51,015 nt of DNA from an uncultured Clostridia bacterium (GCA_947381875.1 CANCXY010000002.1:1-51015), one strand, 5' to 3'. Shown: positions 7,907 to 16,035, counted from the first letter of the stretch. Numbers and translations: made by a program. Notes: generated by a model from the letters alone, not told the origin.

Positions 7907-8527
7907 ATGTACTGCATTCTTGTAACGGGTATCCCGGCGGCGGGAAAAAGCACGATGGCACAGGCCCTTGCCGAAAAAATGCACCTGCCGCTCCTTTCCA
8001 AGGACGTGATAAAAGAACGCCTGTTCGATACAATCGGTTTCCAGTCGCGGGCGGAAAAGGTGAAACTGGGAACGGCCAGCATGGAAATCCTCTATTATGC
8101 CGCCGGACAGCTCATGCGGGCGGGACAGCCATTTATTTTAGAAAACAATTTTGAGTATTCATCCGAACCGGGCATAAAAGACCTTTTGAAAAAATATCAA
8201 TACCCCGCCCTGACAATTCTGTTGACAGGCGACCATAAAGCCATCTACCAGCGCTTTTTGGAGCGGGAAAACAGCCCCGCCCGCCACCGGGGGCATATCG
8301 TGAACGACTGCTATCCGGAAAAGGAAGGGCACGCCCCAGAGCCCCTCAAACCGCCGCTTGCCTATGAAGATTATGTACAGGGGATAGAACAGCGGGGCTT
8401 TGAAGCGTTTTCCGTTGGCGGCGGACAAATCCAAGTAGATACCACCGATTTTTCCAAAGTCGATATACCGGCGCTCCTCTCCCAAATCGCGGCATGGCGG
8501 CAGACGCTTCCCCACAGCCGCCCATAA
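7907..8527 (+). CDS. P-loop ATPase / zeta-like small-molecule kinase (AAA_33 type)
   Basis: A 206-aa protein starting MYCILVTGIPAAGKSTMAQA, with Walker A GIPAAGKST at residues 8-16. The LLSKDVIKERLFD segment is typical of the kinase/phosphotransferase group that includes chloramphenicol phosphotransferase and AAA_33 proteins. LTGDHKAIYQRFLERE may form the lid. It should phosphorylate a small metabolite or drug; the substrate is not predictable. AAGAGGG precedes ATG 7907. The gene starts 41 bases after the DinB-like gene, so co-transcription is likely. Confidence 0.75.
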   Translation: MYCILVTGIPAAGKSTMAQALAEKMHLPLLSKDVIKERLFDTIGFQSRAEKVKLGTASMEILYYAAGQLMRAGQPFILENNFEYSSEPGIKDLLKKYQYPALTILLTGDHKAIYQRFLERENSPARHRGHIVNDCYPEKEGHAPEPLKPPLAYEDYVQGIEQRGFEAFSVGGGQIQVDTTDFSKVDIPALLSQIAAWRQTLPHSRP

Positions 8528-8644
8528 ATCGGGAGTATTCAAAACGGGGACCCGTCACAGATAACGTTGGAACGGTGGGAGCGGTTCTGCGCCGCCATGC
8601 TGGAGCTGGAGAAGGGCAAAATTTTCTACATGGAGGATTTGAAA
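8528..8644 (+). other. Leader of bcp with a coding-like relic
   Basis: A plus-strand frame in phase with bcp and open through this interval reads ...ITLERWERFCAAMLELEKG..FYMEDLK, which looks like natural protein sequence, but it has no ribosome site of its own and runs straight into bcp. It may be the 3' end of a deleted gene that now serves as leader. The bcp ribosome site (GGAGG) lies in its last codons. Confidence 0.35.
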
Positions 8645-9109
8645 ATGTTAGAAACAGGAATAAAAGCCCCAGAATTTACCCTGCCGGATAAGGACGGCAA
8701 CCTCGTATCTCTGTCTGACTTCGCAGGGAAGAAGGTTGTGTTGTATTTTTATCCCCGGGATAACACCCCCGGCTGTACCCGCCAGGCCTGTGCCTTTGCA
8801 GGGGCGTTTGAGGAGTTCAAAAAAAACGATGCGATGGTGATCGGTATAAGTAAGGACTCCGTGGCCTCCCACCAGAAATTTGCGAAAAAATATGGTCTGC
8901 CGTTCATCCTGCTCTCCGATCCGGAGCTAACCGCCATCCAGCCCTACGGCGTGTGGCAGGAGAAAAAGAACTACGGCAAGGTGAGTATGGGCGTGGTGCG
9001 CTCCACGTTCATCATCGATGAAAACGGCGTCATTGAGAAGGTCATGCCCAAGGTCAAGCCGGACACCAACGCGGCGGAGGTCTTGACGTATCTCAGAGAG
9101 AGCATATAA
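8645..9109 (+). CDS. bcp: Thiol peroxidase, Bcp/PrxQ peroxiredoxin
   Basis: A 154-aa atypical two-Cys peroxiredoxin that reduces hydroperoxides in the cytosol with thioredoxin. The active-site segment YPRDNTPGCTRQACAF carries the peroxidatic Cys (C44) and the resolving Cys five residues later (C49), the PrxQ/Bcp arrangement. The rest (GISKDSVASHQKFAKKYGL, STFIIDENGVI) fits the family end to end. ATG 8645 is preceded by TGGAGG at good spacing; an ATG at 8567 in frame would add residues outside the family length. Confidence 0.92.
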   Translation: MLETGIKAPEFTLPDKDGNLVSLSDFAGKKVVLYFYPRDNTPGCTRQACAFAGAFEEFKKNDAMVIGISKDSVASHQKFAKKYGLPFILLSDPELTAIQPYGVWQEKKNYGKVSMGVVRSTFIIDENGVIEKVMPKVKPDTNAAEVLTYLRESI

Positions 9110-9231
9110 GCAAAACCGGCCTCTCACACAGATGCGCAACATACGCCGGATATGTTTCTGCTGCCTGAGGGAATTGATGCGGGCAGCCGGCTGAAATGGG
9201 AGAATTTTGAGTGGGAGCTACTTGGATAATC
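9110..9231 (+). other. Short intergenic relic between bcp and GNAT gene
   Basis: A frame without its own ribosome site reads ...HTPDMFLLPEGIDAGSRLKW.. and ends at a TAA just before the next Shine-Dalgarno sequence. It looks like the last 35-40 codons of a degraded gene. I cannot name the family. Confidence 0.3.
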
Positions 9232-9244
9232 GGAGGAACCCGTG

Positions 9245-9808
9245 ATGCAGATTGAAACAAGGCGGCTGTACATCCGCCAGATGACGGATGATGATTTTAA
9301 TCGAATGTCCCTGGTTTGGCTGGAACAATGGCCAACGCTATTTGATTTGTTTGATGGTGACGAAGAAATTCAGGCAAAGTTTCTGCGGGATATGTGGGAG
9401 ACCACACAGGACCCCACCTTATTGACGGGATTGATTTTCCTGAAGGACAGTGGGCAGTTTTGCGGGCGTGTGAATATACAAAAGACTGACCAGGAGGTAC
9501 CAGAAGTCGGTATCGACATTTTGAAGGAGTACCAAAATCAAGGTTACGGACCGGAGGCGGTCATTGGGCTTGTAAATTGGTATGGAGAGAGCCATCATGT
9601 ATCGAAAGTCAAAGCCCGCGTTGCGGCTGGAAATACCCATAGCACACATGTGTTTGAAAAGCTGGGGGCGGAGTACATACGGGAGGATCCATCCTCTTTC
9701 ACTTCTGCAAAGAAGTTGGCGGAGGAGTTGCCGGAAAAACGGGAAGCCATCCTGCGGGATCTGATTGTGAGAGAATATATTCTCAAGCTGCCAATCTCGT
9801 ATCCCTGA
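9245..9808 (+). CDS. GNAT family N-acetyltransferase (RimJ/RimL-like)
   Basis: A 187-aa acyl-CoA transferase of the RimJ/RimL type, beginning MQIETRRLYIRQMTDDDF. The acetyl-CoA loop region is YQNQGYGPEAV, and the C-terminal N-THSTHVFEKLGAEYIRED segment is also typical. The substrate, a protein N-terminus or small amine, is unknown. ATG 9245 lies 8 bases after GGAGG; the GTG at 9242 is too close to it. A terminator follows at 9830. Confidence 0.8.
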   Translation: MQIETRRLYIRQMTDDDFNRMSLVWLEQWPTLFDLFDGDEEIQAKFLRDMWETTQDPTLLTGLIFLKDSGQFCGRVNIQKTDQEVPEVGIDILKEYQNQGYGPEAVIGLVNWYGESHHVSKVKARVAAGNTHSTHVFEKLGAEYIREDPSSFTSAKKLAEELPEKREAILRDLIVREYILKLPISYP

Positions 9809-9829
9809 GGGGCCAATTTGCCCCCTGTC

Positions 9830-9869
9830 GGTCACTGTGGAGCTGCAACTCTGCAGTGACCTTCTCTTT
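9830..9869 (+). terminator. Intrinsic terminator after GNAT gene
   Basis: GGTCACTG..GGAG pairs with CTC..CAGTGACC (13-bp stem with a two-base mismatch), followed by TTCTCTTTT. The next 200 bases up to the promoter at 10068 hold no supported gene. Confidence 0.7.
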
Positions 9870-10067
9870 TCGTTTCGCCATCCGTGCCATGGGGCTAACA
9901 GCCCAAGTGTTGATAGGTCATGGAGCACACAACGTGAACACGTCCCATAAATCCCCGGCTCTGACAGAACCCGTCAGGGCCGCTTTTATTTGCGCCGTTA
10001 CATTTGATAAAACCTGCCCGCGCCCAGCGCATTCCCTCTCCTGTTCATAAAATTTCGCAATATTGTG

Positions 10068-10098
10068 TTGACAATCAATATTATACAGAATATAATAT
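10068..10098 (+). promoter_or_regulatory. Strong promoter with embedded palindrome (probable PadR operator)
   Basis: Perfect TTGACA (10068-10073), a 17-base spacer and perfect TATAAT (10091-10096). Spacer and -10 box are overlain by the near-perfect palindrome ATATTATAC-AGA-ATATAATAT (10078-10098). About 60 bases around it match the promoter at 11844 ahead of padR, so both units are probably controlled by the same regulator (inference). Confidence 0.8.
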
Positions 10099-10155
10099 AT
10101 AGTAAAAAACAGGCTGCAACAATCAGCCAATATCCCCCAGACGAGGTGAAAGAAG

Positions 10156-11681
10156 TTGAAAAAGCAATCCTTCAACAAGGCCGCCAGCGGCGCAAAAAGG
10201 CTCCTGTGCGCTTTGACCGCTGTGATTTTGTTGTGCGCCTGTCAGGCGGAAAGCCTGCCGGACAGCTCCGGCAGCAGCGCCTCCGCGCCGCCGCAGAGCG
10301 AAAATTCCGAATCGCTCCCCGGCAGCAGCACGGCCAGTATCCCGCAGTCGGACAGTGCATCAAGCGCCGCTAACAGCGCAAACACACTGCCGCCCGCCCC
10401 GCCGGTGTGCGACGTGCCCTTTACACAAACAGAATCCTTCCCCATGCCCTTTGAAGGAGGATTGATGCGGGATGAATATATGCTTGTGGATGAAACGAAA
10501 AGTCTTATCCTTTCCGTCGAACAGGCATTGTATGACTACGATACCATGTGGCTGTTATTAGAGGAGAACTTTCCGCATCTGAACGCCATTCAAACGGAAT
10601 TGGGAATCGACTGGCGACAGGTGAAAGAGAACTACCGGCAGGAAATGGGTATCTCGCGCCAATGTCTTTTATGGAGGTTATCAGGAACTGTGTGAGGGAA
10701 TTTCAGAGAGTGGGGCATTTGTTTGTATTAGAGAAGCAAGAATACGCCGGATATTTAAATATTTATCTATCAGGCGAGAATGATTTGTCCAAAAGGCTTG
10801 CGGAATTGATGAGCAGTCCCCGATCCCGTGACTTTTATACAGCGGTGAAGCCATATGCTGCCTATACCTCTCCCGGAAATATTTCTTCTAACAAAGATGT
10901 GATAATAGAGGATTTGCAGGCTATTTCAAATGCTATAACAACAGGTGTTGTTGGAGACGGTATTCCTTATTTGAAAATCACATCCTTTTCGGCCCCTGTG
11001 GGGTCAATAGAGCAAGAGAAGCTCTATAATAAACTATCACAATATTTTTCCAGCATAGCCGAAAAAGAACATTTGATTATTGATGTTCGGGGAAATGGCG
11101 GCGGAAACGATGGGGTTTGGCTGTTCGGGATTGTTCCCTTTTTGGAGCAGACCACATTAAAACGCGATGAGTTTATGGGAACAAAATCTGGTTCACTCAA
11201 TCTGGCAATAGACCCTATCATTGCGGATAGTAAAGGAAGATATGGTACACGCTACACGGATAACTCATGGCAGAGCGATTTCCCGTATATTCAACCAAAA
11301 TCGGTAGAGGGGGTAGATATTTTCTTAAAAAGTCGTCAAATAATCCCCAAAGATACATCACAAAAATATTTCAGCGGAAAAGTATGGGTACTGATTGATA
11401 ACGGCTGTTATTCTGCTACCGATGCCTTTACAAGTTTTTGCAGGGAGACGGGCTTCGCAACCTTAGTGGGCAGTACGACGGGCGGCAATGGAAAAGGTGC
11501 TAATCCGCATCTGATGGCGCTGCCCTATTCCGGTCTGCTCATACGGTATGATGCGTATTTATCCTTTAATATAGACGGCACCTGCAACGGCATCACTGGA
11601 ACACCGCCGGATATCCCCTGTATCGAAGGCATGGACGCGCTGGAAACCTGTTTGCAGGCCATCCAGCAGGAGGCGTCATAA
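10156..11681 (+). pseudogene. S41-family peptidase-like lipoprotein, interrupted by a frameshift
   Basis: TTG 10156 (after GAGGTGA) starts a lipoprotein signal with lipobox LLCAC and a Ser/Pro/Ala-rich linker. The reading frame continues to about residue 160, then passes into another frame near 10640, where GAAATGGGTATCTC would need one more A to read ENGYLAPMSFMEV. From there an S41 (C-terminal processing protease/tricorn-core-like) domain follows: LIIDVRGNGGGNDG, then VLIDNGCYSATDAF with the presumed catalytic Ser, and VGSTTGGNGKGANPH. Without the shift the product would be about 508 aa, anchored outside the membrane. As read, the frame stops at 10695. The second half is richer in AT than its surroundings. 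Either a true pseudogene or a sequencing error in an A run. Confidence 0.8.
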
Positions 11682-11843
11682 CATATAGGGAAGCAGCCCG
11701 GCGCTCCCGCATCAAACCGCCCCCCCCGGAGAACACCCAGGACAAGGGGCTTCGTGTATCCCCCTGCCCGCAGGGGGAGGGCATGTGCGGAGATGCCGCC
11801 GCGCCTTGTCAATAAATTCCCTGAAAAAATTCGCAATATTCTA

Positions 11844-11874
11844 TTGACAAACAATATTATATAGAATATAATAT
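11844..11874 (+). promoter_or_regulatory. Promoter of padR operon with perfect operator-like palindrome
   Basis: Perfect TTGACA (11844-11849), 17-base spacer, perfect TATAAT (11867-11872). The perfect palindrome ATATTATAT-AGA-ATATAATAT spans 11854-11874, covering most of the spacer and the -10 box. PadR repressors usually bind palindromes within their own promoters, so autoregulation is likely. Upstream (11757-11785) a CCCCCTGCCC..GGGGGAGGG hairpin may end the S41 transcript. Confidence 0.8.
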
Positions 11875-11929
11875 ATATCAGAAAATAGGCCGCACAGAGG
11901 GATGTGTTTCAGGCTGTGGAGATATTTCC

Positions 11930-11963
11930 GTGTGTTTCCCCGCCCGCAGGGCGGGAAATACAC
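11930..11963. repeat. Family B palindrome, copy B2
   Basis: GTGTGTTTCCCCGCCC pairs with GGGCGGGAAATACAC in the padR leader. TGGAAACTTCCC at 11981-11992 resembles the family B right end. Confidence 0.75.
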
Positions 11964-12012
11964 AGAATGCCCCGCTTTGGAAACTTCCCAGAGGAAAACG
12001 AGGTGAGGCAAA

Positions 12013-12372
12013 ATGGCATTTAACACAGGGGCCGCGCTGCTGGACGCACTGGTGCTGAGCATCGTGGCGAGCGAGAGTACCTACGGGTACAAAATCACAC
12101 AGGACGTGCGCAGCGTGATGGCGGTGTCGGAAAGCACGCTGTACCCGGTCCTGCGCAGGTTACAGAAGGATGAATATCTGACAACGCATGACCGCGAATT
12201 TTCCGGGCGAAACCGCCGGTATTATGAGATAACCGCCAAAGGGCAGAGCCAGTTGGGGCACTACCGCACGGAGTGGATCGCATATAAGGCAAAGGTCGAC
12301 GATATATTGCTGGGAGGGTCAGAGCATGACGAGAGCGGAATTCCTTGCGCAGCTTCGAGCCGCGCTGAGTGA
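12013..12372 (+). CDS. PadR family transcriptional regulator
   Basis: A 119-aa winged-helix repressor. LDALVLSIVASESTYGYKIT and STLYPVLRRLQKDEYLTTHD, with the RRYYEITAKGQSQL wing, are diagnostic of PadR. It should dimerise on an AT-rich palindrome, and the one in its own promoter at 11854-11874 is the obvious candidate. GAGGTGAGG precedes ATG 12013. Its last 47 bases overlap the DUF1700 gene, so the two are translationally coupled. This PadR-DUF1700-DUF4097 arrangement is common in Clostridia and is linked to envelope-stress or antibiotic-response regulation in the better-studied cases. Confidence 0.93.
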   Translation: MAFNTGAALLDALVLSIVASESTYGYKITQDVRSVMAVSESTLYPVLRRLQKDEYLTTHDREFSGRNRRYYEITAKGQSQLGHYRTEWIAYKAKVDDILLGGSEHDESGIPCAASSRAE

Positions 12373-13126
12373 TTTCCCCGATGAGGAGCGCGAGGACGCG
12401 CTGAATTTCTACGAGGAATATTTTAATGAAGCGGGTCCCGCCAACGAGGGCGTTGTGCTGGCGGAGCTGGGCAGCCCCGCGAAGGTGGCGCGCATCATCC
12501 GCGCGAACTGCCCCACCGGGGAACGCAGGGCGTCGAAAGGCCCCCTGGCCCGCGCGGCCGCGGCGCTCACGCTGGATGGGCCGGATTGGCGCGCGCCTGC
12601 CGCGCCGGTGCCGCCGCGCCAGAAGCCGCCCGAAGGGGAAAACGCCGGGGGCGGGGAAGACGGCCAAAGCGTCCCTACACCCGTGTATGCACGCAGGGAG
12701 GCGTATTCCTACGGCGGCGCGGGAGGCGAAGGCGGTGCCGGGGGCGGCACAGGGGGCGCGGGCGGTGATAACCGTATCCTCTGGCTGATCCTCATCATCG
12801 CCACCTGTCCGCTGTGGATCGGCGCGGTGTTCGGGATGTTCGGCCTCGCGGTCGGGCTGGTCGGCGGGCTGTGCGGCATCGCGTTCGGGGGCATCGCCAC
12901 CATGATCGCCGGGTTCGCGGCGCTGGGCGGCGGTGTGGGGCTGCTGTTCCATTCCATCGGCAGCGGTATTCTGATGATGGGGCTGAGCCTGTTGTGCGTC
13001 GCGGTGGGCGCGGCCATGACCTCGCTGACCGTCTGGGCCGTGCGGAAATTTGCACCAATCGTGTTCGGCCTGTGCGCGCGCGTATGCCGCGCGGTTTTCA
13101 GAAGTTTCAGGAAAGCGGGGGAGTGA
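12326..13126 (+). CDS. DUF1700 (HAAS domain) membrane protein
   Basis: A 266-aa protein. Residues 1-70, starting MTRAEFLAQLRAALSDFP and including EREDALNFYEEYFNEAG, form the helical HAAS/DUF1700 domain. A Gly/Pro-rich linker (about 85-150, with GGAGGEGGAGGGTGGAGG) joins it to a membrane domain of about three or four segments (from LWLILIIATCPLWIGAVFGM). Ends with a basic cytosolic tail. In related operons DUF1700 proteins are thought to sense or relay envelope signals to the paired PadR (inference). GGGAGGG precedes ATG 12326 inside padR. Confidence 0.9.
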   Translation: MTRAEFLAQLRAALSDFPDEEREDALNFYEEYFNEAGPANEGVVLAELGSPAKVARIIRANCPTGERRASKGPLARAAAALTLDGPDWRAPAAPVPPRQKPPEGENAGGGEDGQSVPTPVYARREAYSYGGAGGEGGAGGGTGGAGGDNRILWLILIIATCPLWIGAVFGMFGLAVGLVGGLCGIAFGGIATMIAGFAALGGGVGLLFHSIGSGILMMGLSLLCVAVGAAMTSLTVWAVRKFAPIVFGLCARVCRAVFRSFRKAGE

Positions 13127-13129
13127 GCA

Positions 13130-14077
13130 ATGCGGCATGGCGGAGTATTGATGCGATTAGCGGCTGTGTGTGCGGTGCTGGGCATTACATTGAGCGTCGC
13201 GGGCTTTTGCATGGGCGGGCGGCTGACAAATATCCAGGTCCGTTGGGACCACGGCGGCCCGCGTGTGGAATACCGCGAAATGGGCACCGACACGGCATCC
13301 CTATCGGAACCTGCTATTGAGCAGATTACAGGTGCATTCGGTGTGCCGGACGACGTGCCAGAGCCGGATGACATACCCGATGTGGAGGACCAGGGCGACA
13401 TCGCGCAAAGCGCGGTGGCAGAGGAGAACGGCGCAGGCCACGCCATCCCGACGGGCGAGGTGCGCAAGCTGAAAGTGGAGTGCGAATGGGGCGGCGCGTC
13501 AAGCCCGCATGTGGAGATCACCACGGGTGACGCCTGGTCGGTCGCAGGCGACAAAAGCGTTGTTTTTACCAGCGAGACAGACGATGACGACGGCGAATGG
13601 AAGATTACCGCAAAGCCAAAAGGGAAGAAGTATTCCAACGGCAATCTGCAAATCACTGTTCCGAGCGGTTATCCGCTGGAGGAACTGGATGTGGACGCGA
13701 GCGCGTGTACGGTATATATAGAGGGCATCGAGTGCAACAAAGCGGATATCACGGTGGGGGCGGGCAGCATTACGCTGAGCGATTTCACCTGCCGGGAGAA
13801 AAGCGACTGGGAAATTGGCGCGGGTTCCCTCTATATAGACAACGGCACCCTGCGGGGCACGGTGGAGATAGAATGCGGCATGGGTTCCGTCACGATGGAT
13901 TTGGACCGCCCCATCAGCGTTGGATATGATATAGAGACCGGGATGGGCAGCGTCATGATAGACGGCTCAGAATATTCCGGCATGGCCGTGGCGAAATCCT
14001 CCGGCCCCAAAGCGAAAGACGCCGCCCTCTATTTCGACATTGAGTGCGGGATGGGCAGCGTGGATATTTCATTTTAG
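13130..14077 (+). CDS. DUF4097 beta-helix-like envelope protein
   Basis: A 315-aa protein with an N-terminal signal/anchor (VCAVLGITLSVAGFCMGG), an acidic spacer, then a DUF4097 (adhesin-like) domain with repeating strands: VEIECGMGSVTMDL, IETGMGSVMIDGS and DIECGMGSVDISF are three clear repeats. These stack into a right-handed beta-helix in the family. It is likely anchored outside the membrane. It starts 3 bases after the DUF1700 stop, with GGGGGAG as ribosome site. Partner genes indicate an envelope-stress module. Confidence 0.88.
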   Translation: MRHGGVLMRLAAVCAVLGITLSVAGFCMGGRLTNIQVRWDHGGPRVEYREMGTDTASLSEPAIEQITGAFGVPDDVPEPDDIPDVEDQGDIAQSAVAEENGAGHAIPTGEVRKLKVECEWGGASSPHVEITTGDAWSVAGDKSVVFTSETDDDDGEWKITAKPKGKKYSNGNLQITVPSGYPLEELDVDASACTVYIEGIECNKADITVGAGSITLSDFTCREKSDWEIGAGSLYIDNGTLRGTVEIECGMGSVTMDLDRPISVGYDIETGMGSVMIDGSEYSGMAVAKSSGPKAKDAALYFDIECGMGSVDISF

Positions 14078-14122
14078 TTCCGTATCCCCCATCCAAAGGG
14101 CGAGGGATGCACAGAAAATCAA

Positions 14123-14212
14123 GGGAGTGTTCACATCGCGGATTTATTGCCGTGTGTTTTCCCGCCCGTAAGGCGGGGAAACACACGAAAACGCCCCGCA
14201 TTGGACATTCCC
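14123..14212. repeat. Family B palindrome, complete copy B3
   Basis: Ends GGGAGTGTTCAC and TTGGACATTCCC form imperfect terminal inverted repeats. The centre GTGTGTTTTCCCGCC/GGCGGGGAAACACAC is a 15-bp hairpin. It lies between the DUF4097 and PspC genes inside one operon. Confidence 0.85.
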
Positions 14213-14235
14213 AAAATCAAGAGGAGGCTTGTATT

Positions 14236-14430
14236 ATGAACGGGAAAAGACTGTACAAATCGACCCGGCAGCGCATGGTGAGCGGCGTGTGCGGCGGCAT
14301 TGCCGAGTATTTCAACATTGACCCTACCATTGTCCGGCTGCTGTTCGTGCTGCTGTGCTTTGGCGGCGGCGGCGGCGTGCTGGCATATATTATTGCAGCA
14401 ATCGTTATCCCGGAACCGCCGGTGGATTAA
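14236..14430 (+). CDS. PspC domain protein
   Basis: A 64-aa protein that is essentially one PspC domain: RLYKSTRQRMVSGVCGGIAE, NIDPTIVRLLFVLL, then a hydrophobic GVLAYIIAAIVIPEPP segment. Stand-alone PspC proteins are small envelope-stress membrane proteins. It is too short for many gene finders. GAGGAGG precedes ATG 14236, and it is the last gene of the padR operon, with a terminator 9 bases after its stop. Confidence 0.92.
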   Translation: MNGKRLYKSTRQRMVSGVCGGIAEYFNIDPTIVRLLFVLLCFGGGGGVLAYIIAAIVIPEPPVD

Positions 14431-14438
14431 ATCATTAC

Positions 14439-14470
14439 AAAGGGTGGCCATTGGCCGCCCTTTGCTTTTT
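14439..14470 (+). terminator. Intrinsic terminator of padR operon
   Basis: AAAGGGTGGCC and GGCCGCCCTTT pair (one G-T pair) around ATT, followed by GCTTTTT. Confidence 0.85.
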
Positions 14471-14516
14471 AGAGGGAACATACCGCCAAAAAAGATGTAA
14501 AAATATCTGTTTTTGC

Positions 14517-14545
14517 TTGACAGCGGCGCAAAAAACGCGTATGCT
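14517..14545 (+). promoter_or_regulatory. Promoter of metY
   Basis: TTGACA (14517-14522), 17-base spacer, TATGCT (14540-14545), followed 43 bases later by the gene. The leader is too short for an S-box or T-box element, so no riboswitch is seen. Confidence 0.7.
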
Positions 14546-14587
14546 ATAAATCAGAGGAAATCCCACTAAAGCAGGAGGAATATAGCA

Positions 14588-15877
14588 ATGACAGACTTCA
14601 AAGGCATTCCCGTACATTTTGAGACGCTCCAGCTCCACGCGGGGCAGGAGAACCCGGACCCGGCGACGGACGCGCGCGCGGTACCGATTTATCAGACGAC
14701 TTCCTATGTGTTCCACAGCAGCGCGAACGCGGCGGACCGGTTCGCCCTGCGGGACGCGGGCAACATTTACGGGCGGCTCACGAACCCGACGCAGGACGTA
14801 TTTGAACAGCGCATGGCGGCGCTGGAGGGCGGCAGCGCGGCGCTGGCTGTGGCGTCGGGCGCGGCGGCGATCACCTATGTGTTCCAGGCGCTGGCCCAGG
14901 CGGGGCATCACATTGTATCGTCCAAGACAATCTATGGCGGCACCTATAACCTGTTGGAACACACACTGCCGCAAAGCGGCGTGACGGCAACGTTCGTAGA
15001 TATCGCCGACCTGGCGGCGGTAGAAGCGGCCATCCGGCCAGAGACGCGCGTCTTGTATGCGGAGACGCTGGGGAACCCGAATTCGGACGTGGCGGATTTG
15101 GAAGCGCTGGCAAAGATAGCGCACAAGCACGGCATCCCGCTTGTGGTGGATTCCACTTTTGCTACGCCTTATCTGGTGCGCCCCATCGAATACGGGGCGG
15201 ACGTTGTGGTGCATTCGGCCACGAAGTTTATCGGCGGGCACGGCACGACACTGGGCGGCGTGATTGTAGAGGGCGGAAATTTTGACTGGAAAGCGTCAGG
15301 CAAGTTCCCGCTTTTAAGCGAGCCGAACCCCAGTTATCACGGTGTATGCTTTGTGGAGGCGGCGGGCAAGGCGACGCTGGCGACGTATATCCGCGCGGTC
15401 ATCCTGCGCGACACAGGCGCGGCCATCTCCCCCTTCAACGCGTTCCTCCTGCTCCAGGGCCTGGAAACGCTCTCCCTGCGCGTAGAGCGCCATGTCCAGA
15501 ATGCGCTGCGCGTCGTGGAATTTTTGAAAAATCATCCAAAGGTGGAGTGCGTGAACCATCCGTCCTTGCCCGAAAGCGAAAGCCACGCGCTCTACGAGCG
15601 CTATTTCCCGAACGGCGGCGGCTCCATCTTCACGTTTGAAATCAAGGGCGGCGCACAGGAGGCGCAGGCGTTCATTGACCGCCTGAAAATCTTCTCCCTG
15701 CTCGCCAACGTCGCCGATGTCAAGAGCCTTGCCATCCATCCCGCCAGCACTACCCATTCCCAAATGACCCCCGACGAACTCGCCGACAGCGGCATCCGCC
15801 CCAACACCATCCGCCTCTCCATCGGCACCGAACACATCGACGACATTCTCGCCGATTTGACGCAGGCGCTGGGCTGA
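14588..15877 (+). CDS. metY: O-acetylhomoserine sulfhydrylase (PLP-dependent)
   Basis: A 429-aa cytosolic enzyme of the Cys/Met metabolism PLP family that makes homocysteine from O-acetylhomoserine and sulfide. N-terminal FETLQLHAGQ, PIYQTTSYVF and YGRLTNPTQDVFE mark the MetY branch rather than cystathionine synthases. The PLP lysine is K213 in HSATKFIGGHGT, and ETLGNPNSDVADLE is also characteristic. AGCAGGAGG precedes ATG 14588. It is transcribed alone from the promoter at 14517, and a family A repeat follows its stop by 3 bases. Confidence 0.93.
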   Translation: MTDFKGIPVHFETLQLHAGQENPDPATDARAVPIYQTTSYVFHSSANAADRFALRDAGNIYGRLTNPTQDVFEQRMAALEGGSAALAVASGAAAITYVFQALAQAGHHIVSSKTIYGGTYNLLEHTLPQSGVTATFVDIADLAAVEAAIRPETRVLYAETLGNPNSDVADLEALAKIAHKHGIPLVVDSTFATPYLVRPIEYGADVVVHSATKFIGGHGTTLGGVIVEGGNFDWKASGKFPLLSEPNPSYHGVCFVEAAGKATLATYIRAVILRDTGAAISPFNAFLLLQGLETLSLRVERHVQNALRVVEFLKNHPKVECVNHPSLPESESHALYERYFPNGGGSIFTFEIKGGAQEAQAFIDRLKIFSLLANVADVKSLAIHPASTTHSQMTPDELADSGIRPNTIRLSIGTEHIDDILADLTQALG

Positions 15878-15880
15878 ACG

Positions 15881-15971
15881 TCCCAAAGGGCGCTGCCCTT
15901 TGGAATCCTGCCACCCTTTGAAAAGGGTGGACGGAAACTTTAATTGCCGGAAATTGCATTTCCGGCGGGAA
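15881..15971 (-). repeat. Family A element, copy A4 (short form)
   Basis: Reverse-oriented copy directly after the metY stop: CCCAAAGGGC..GCCCTTTGG, CCACCCTTT..AAAGGGTGG, GGACGGAAACTTT and the hairpin GCCGGAAATTGCATTTCCGGC. Confidence 0.8.
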
Positions 15972-15983
15972 GTAAAGAGTTTT

Positions 15984-16020
15984 TTTGTAGTCCCCCGCCC
16001 TTTGGGCGGGGGACTACAAA
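15984..16020. repeat. Family B-type long hairpin, copy B4
   Basis: TTTGTAGTCCCCCGCCC (15984-16000) and its exact complement (16004-16020) form a 17-bp perfect stem with a TTT loop. Preceding T run and following A run would let it act as a terminator in either direction, between metY and tag. Confidence 0.8.
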
Positions 16021-16035
16021 AATAAAGGATGGGCG

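Noticed and set aside
9870..10050. Small plus-strand ORF between the GNAT terminator and the S41 promoter
   Set aside because: No ribosome site, no domain, and it starts inside the terminator.
10636..10660. Programmed -1 ribosomal frameshift in the S41 gene
   Set aside because: No X-XXY-YYZ slippery heptamer or clear downstream pseudoknot was found; a one-base deletion in an A run is simpler.
11757..11785. Family B copy after the S41 gene
   Set aside because: A CCCCCTGCCC/GGGGGAGGG hairpin is present but lacks the flanking family B features. Treated as a possible terminator only.
14546..14587. S-adenosylmethionine riboswitch before metY
   Set aside because: Only about 40 bases separate the -10 box from the start codon, too short for an S-box aptamer and terminator.
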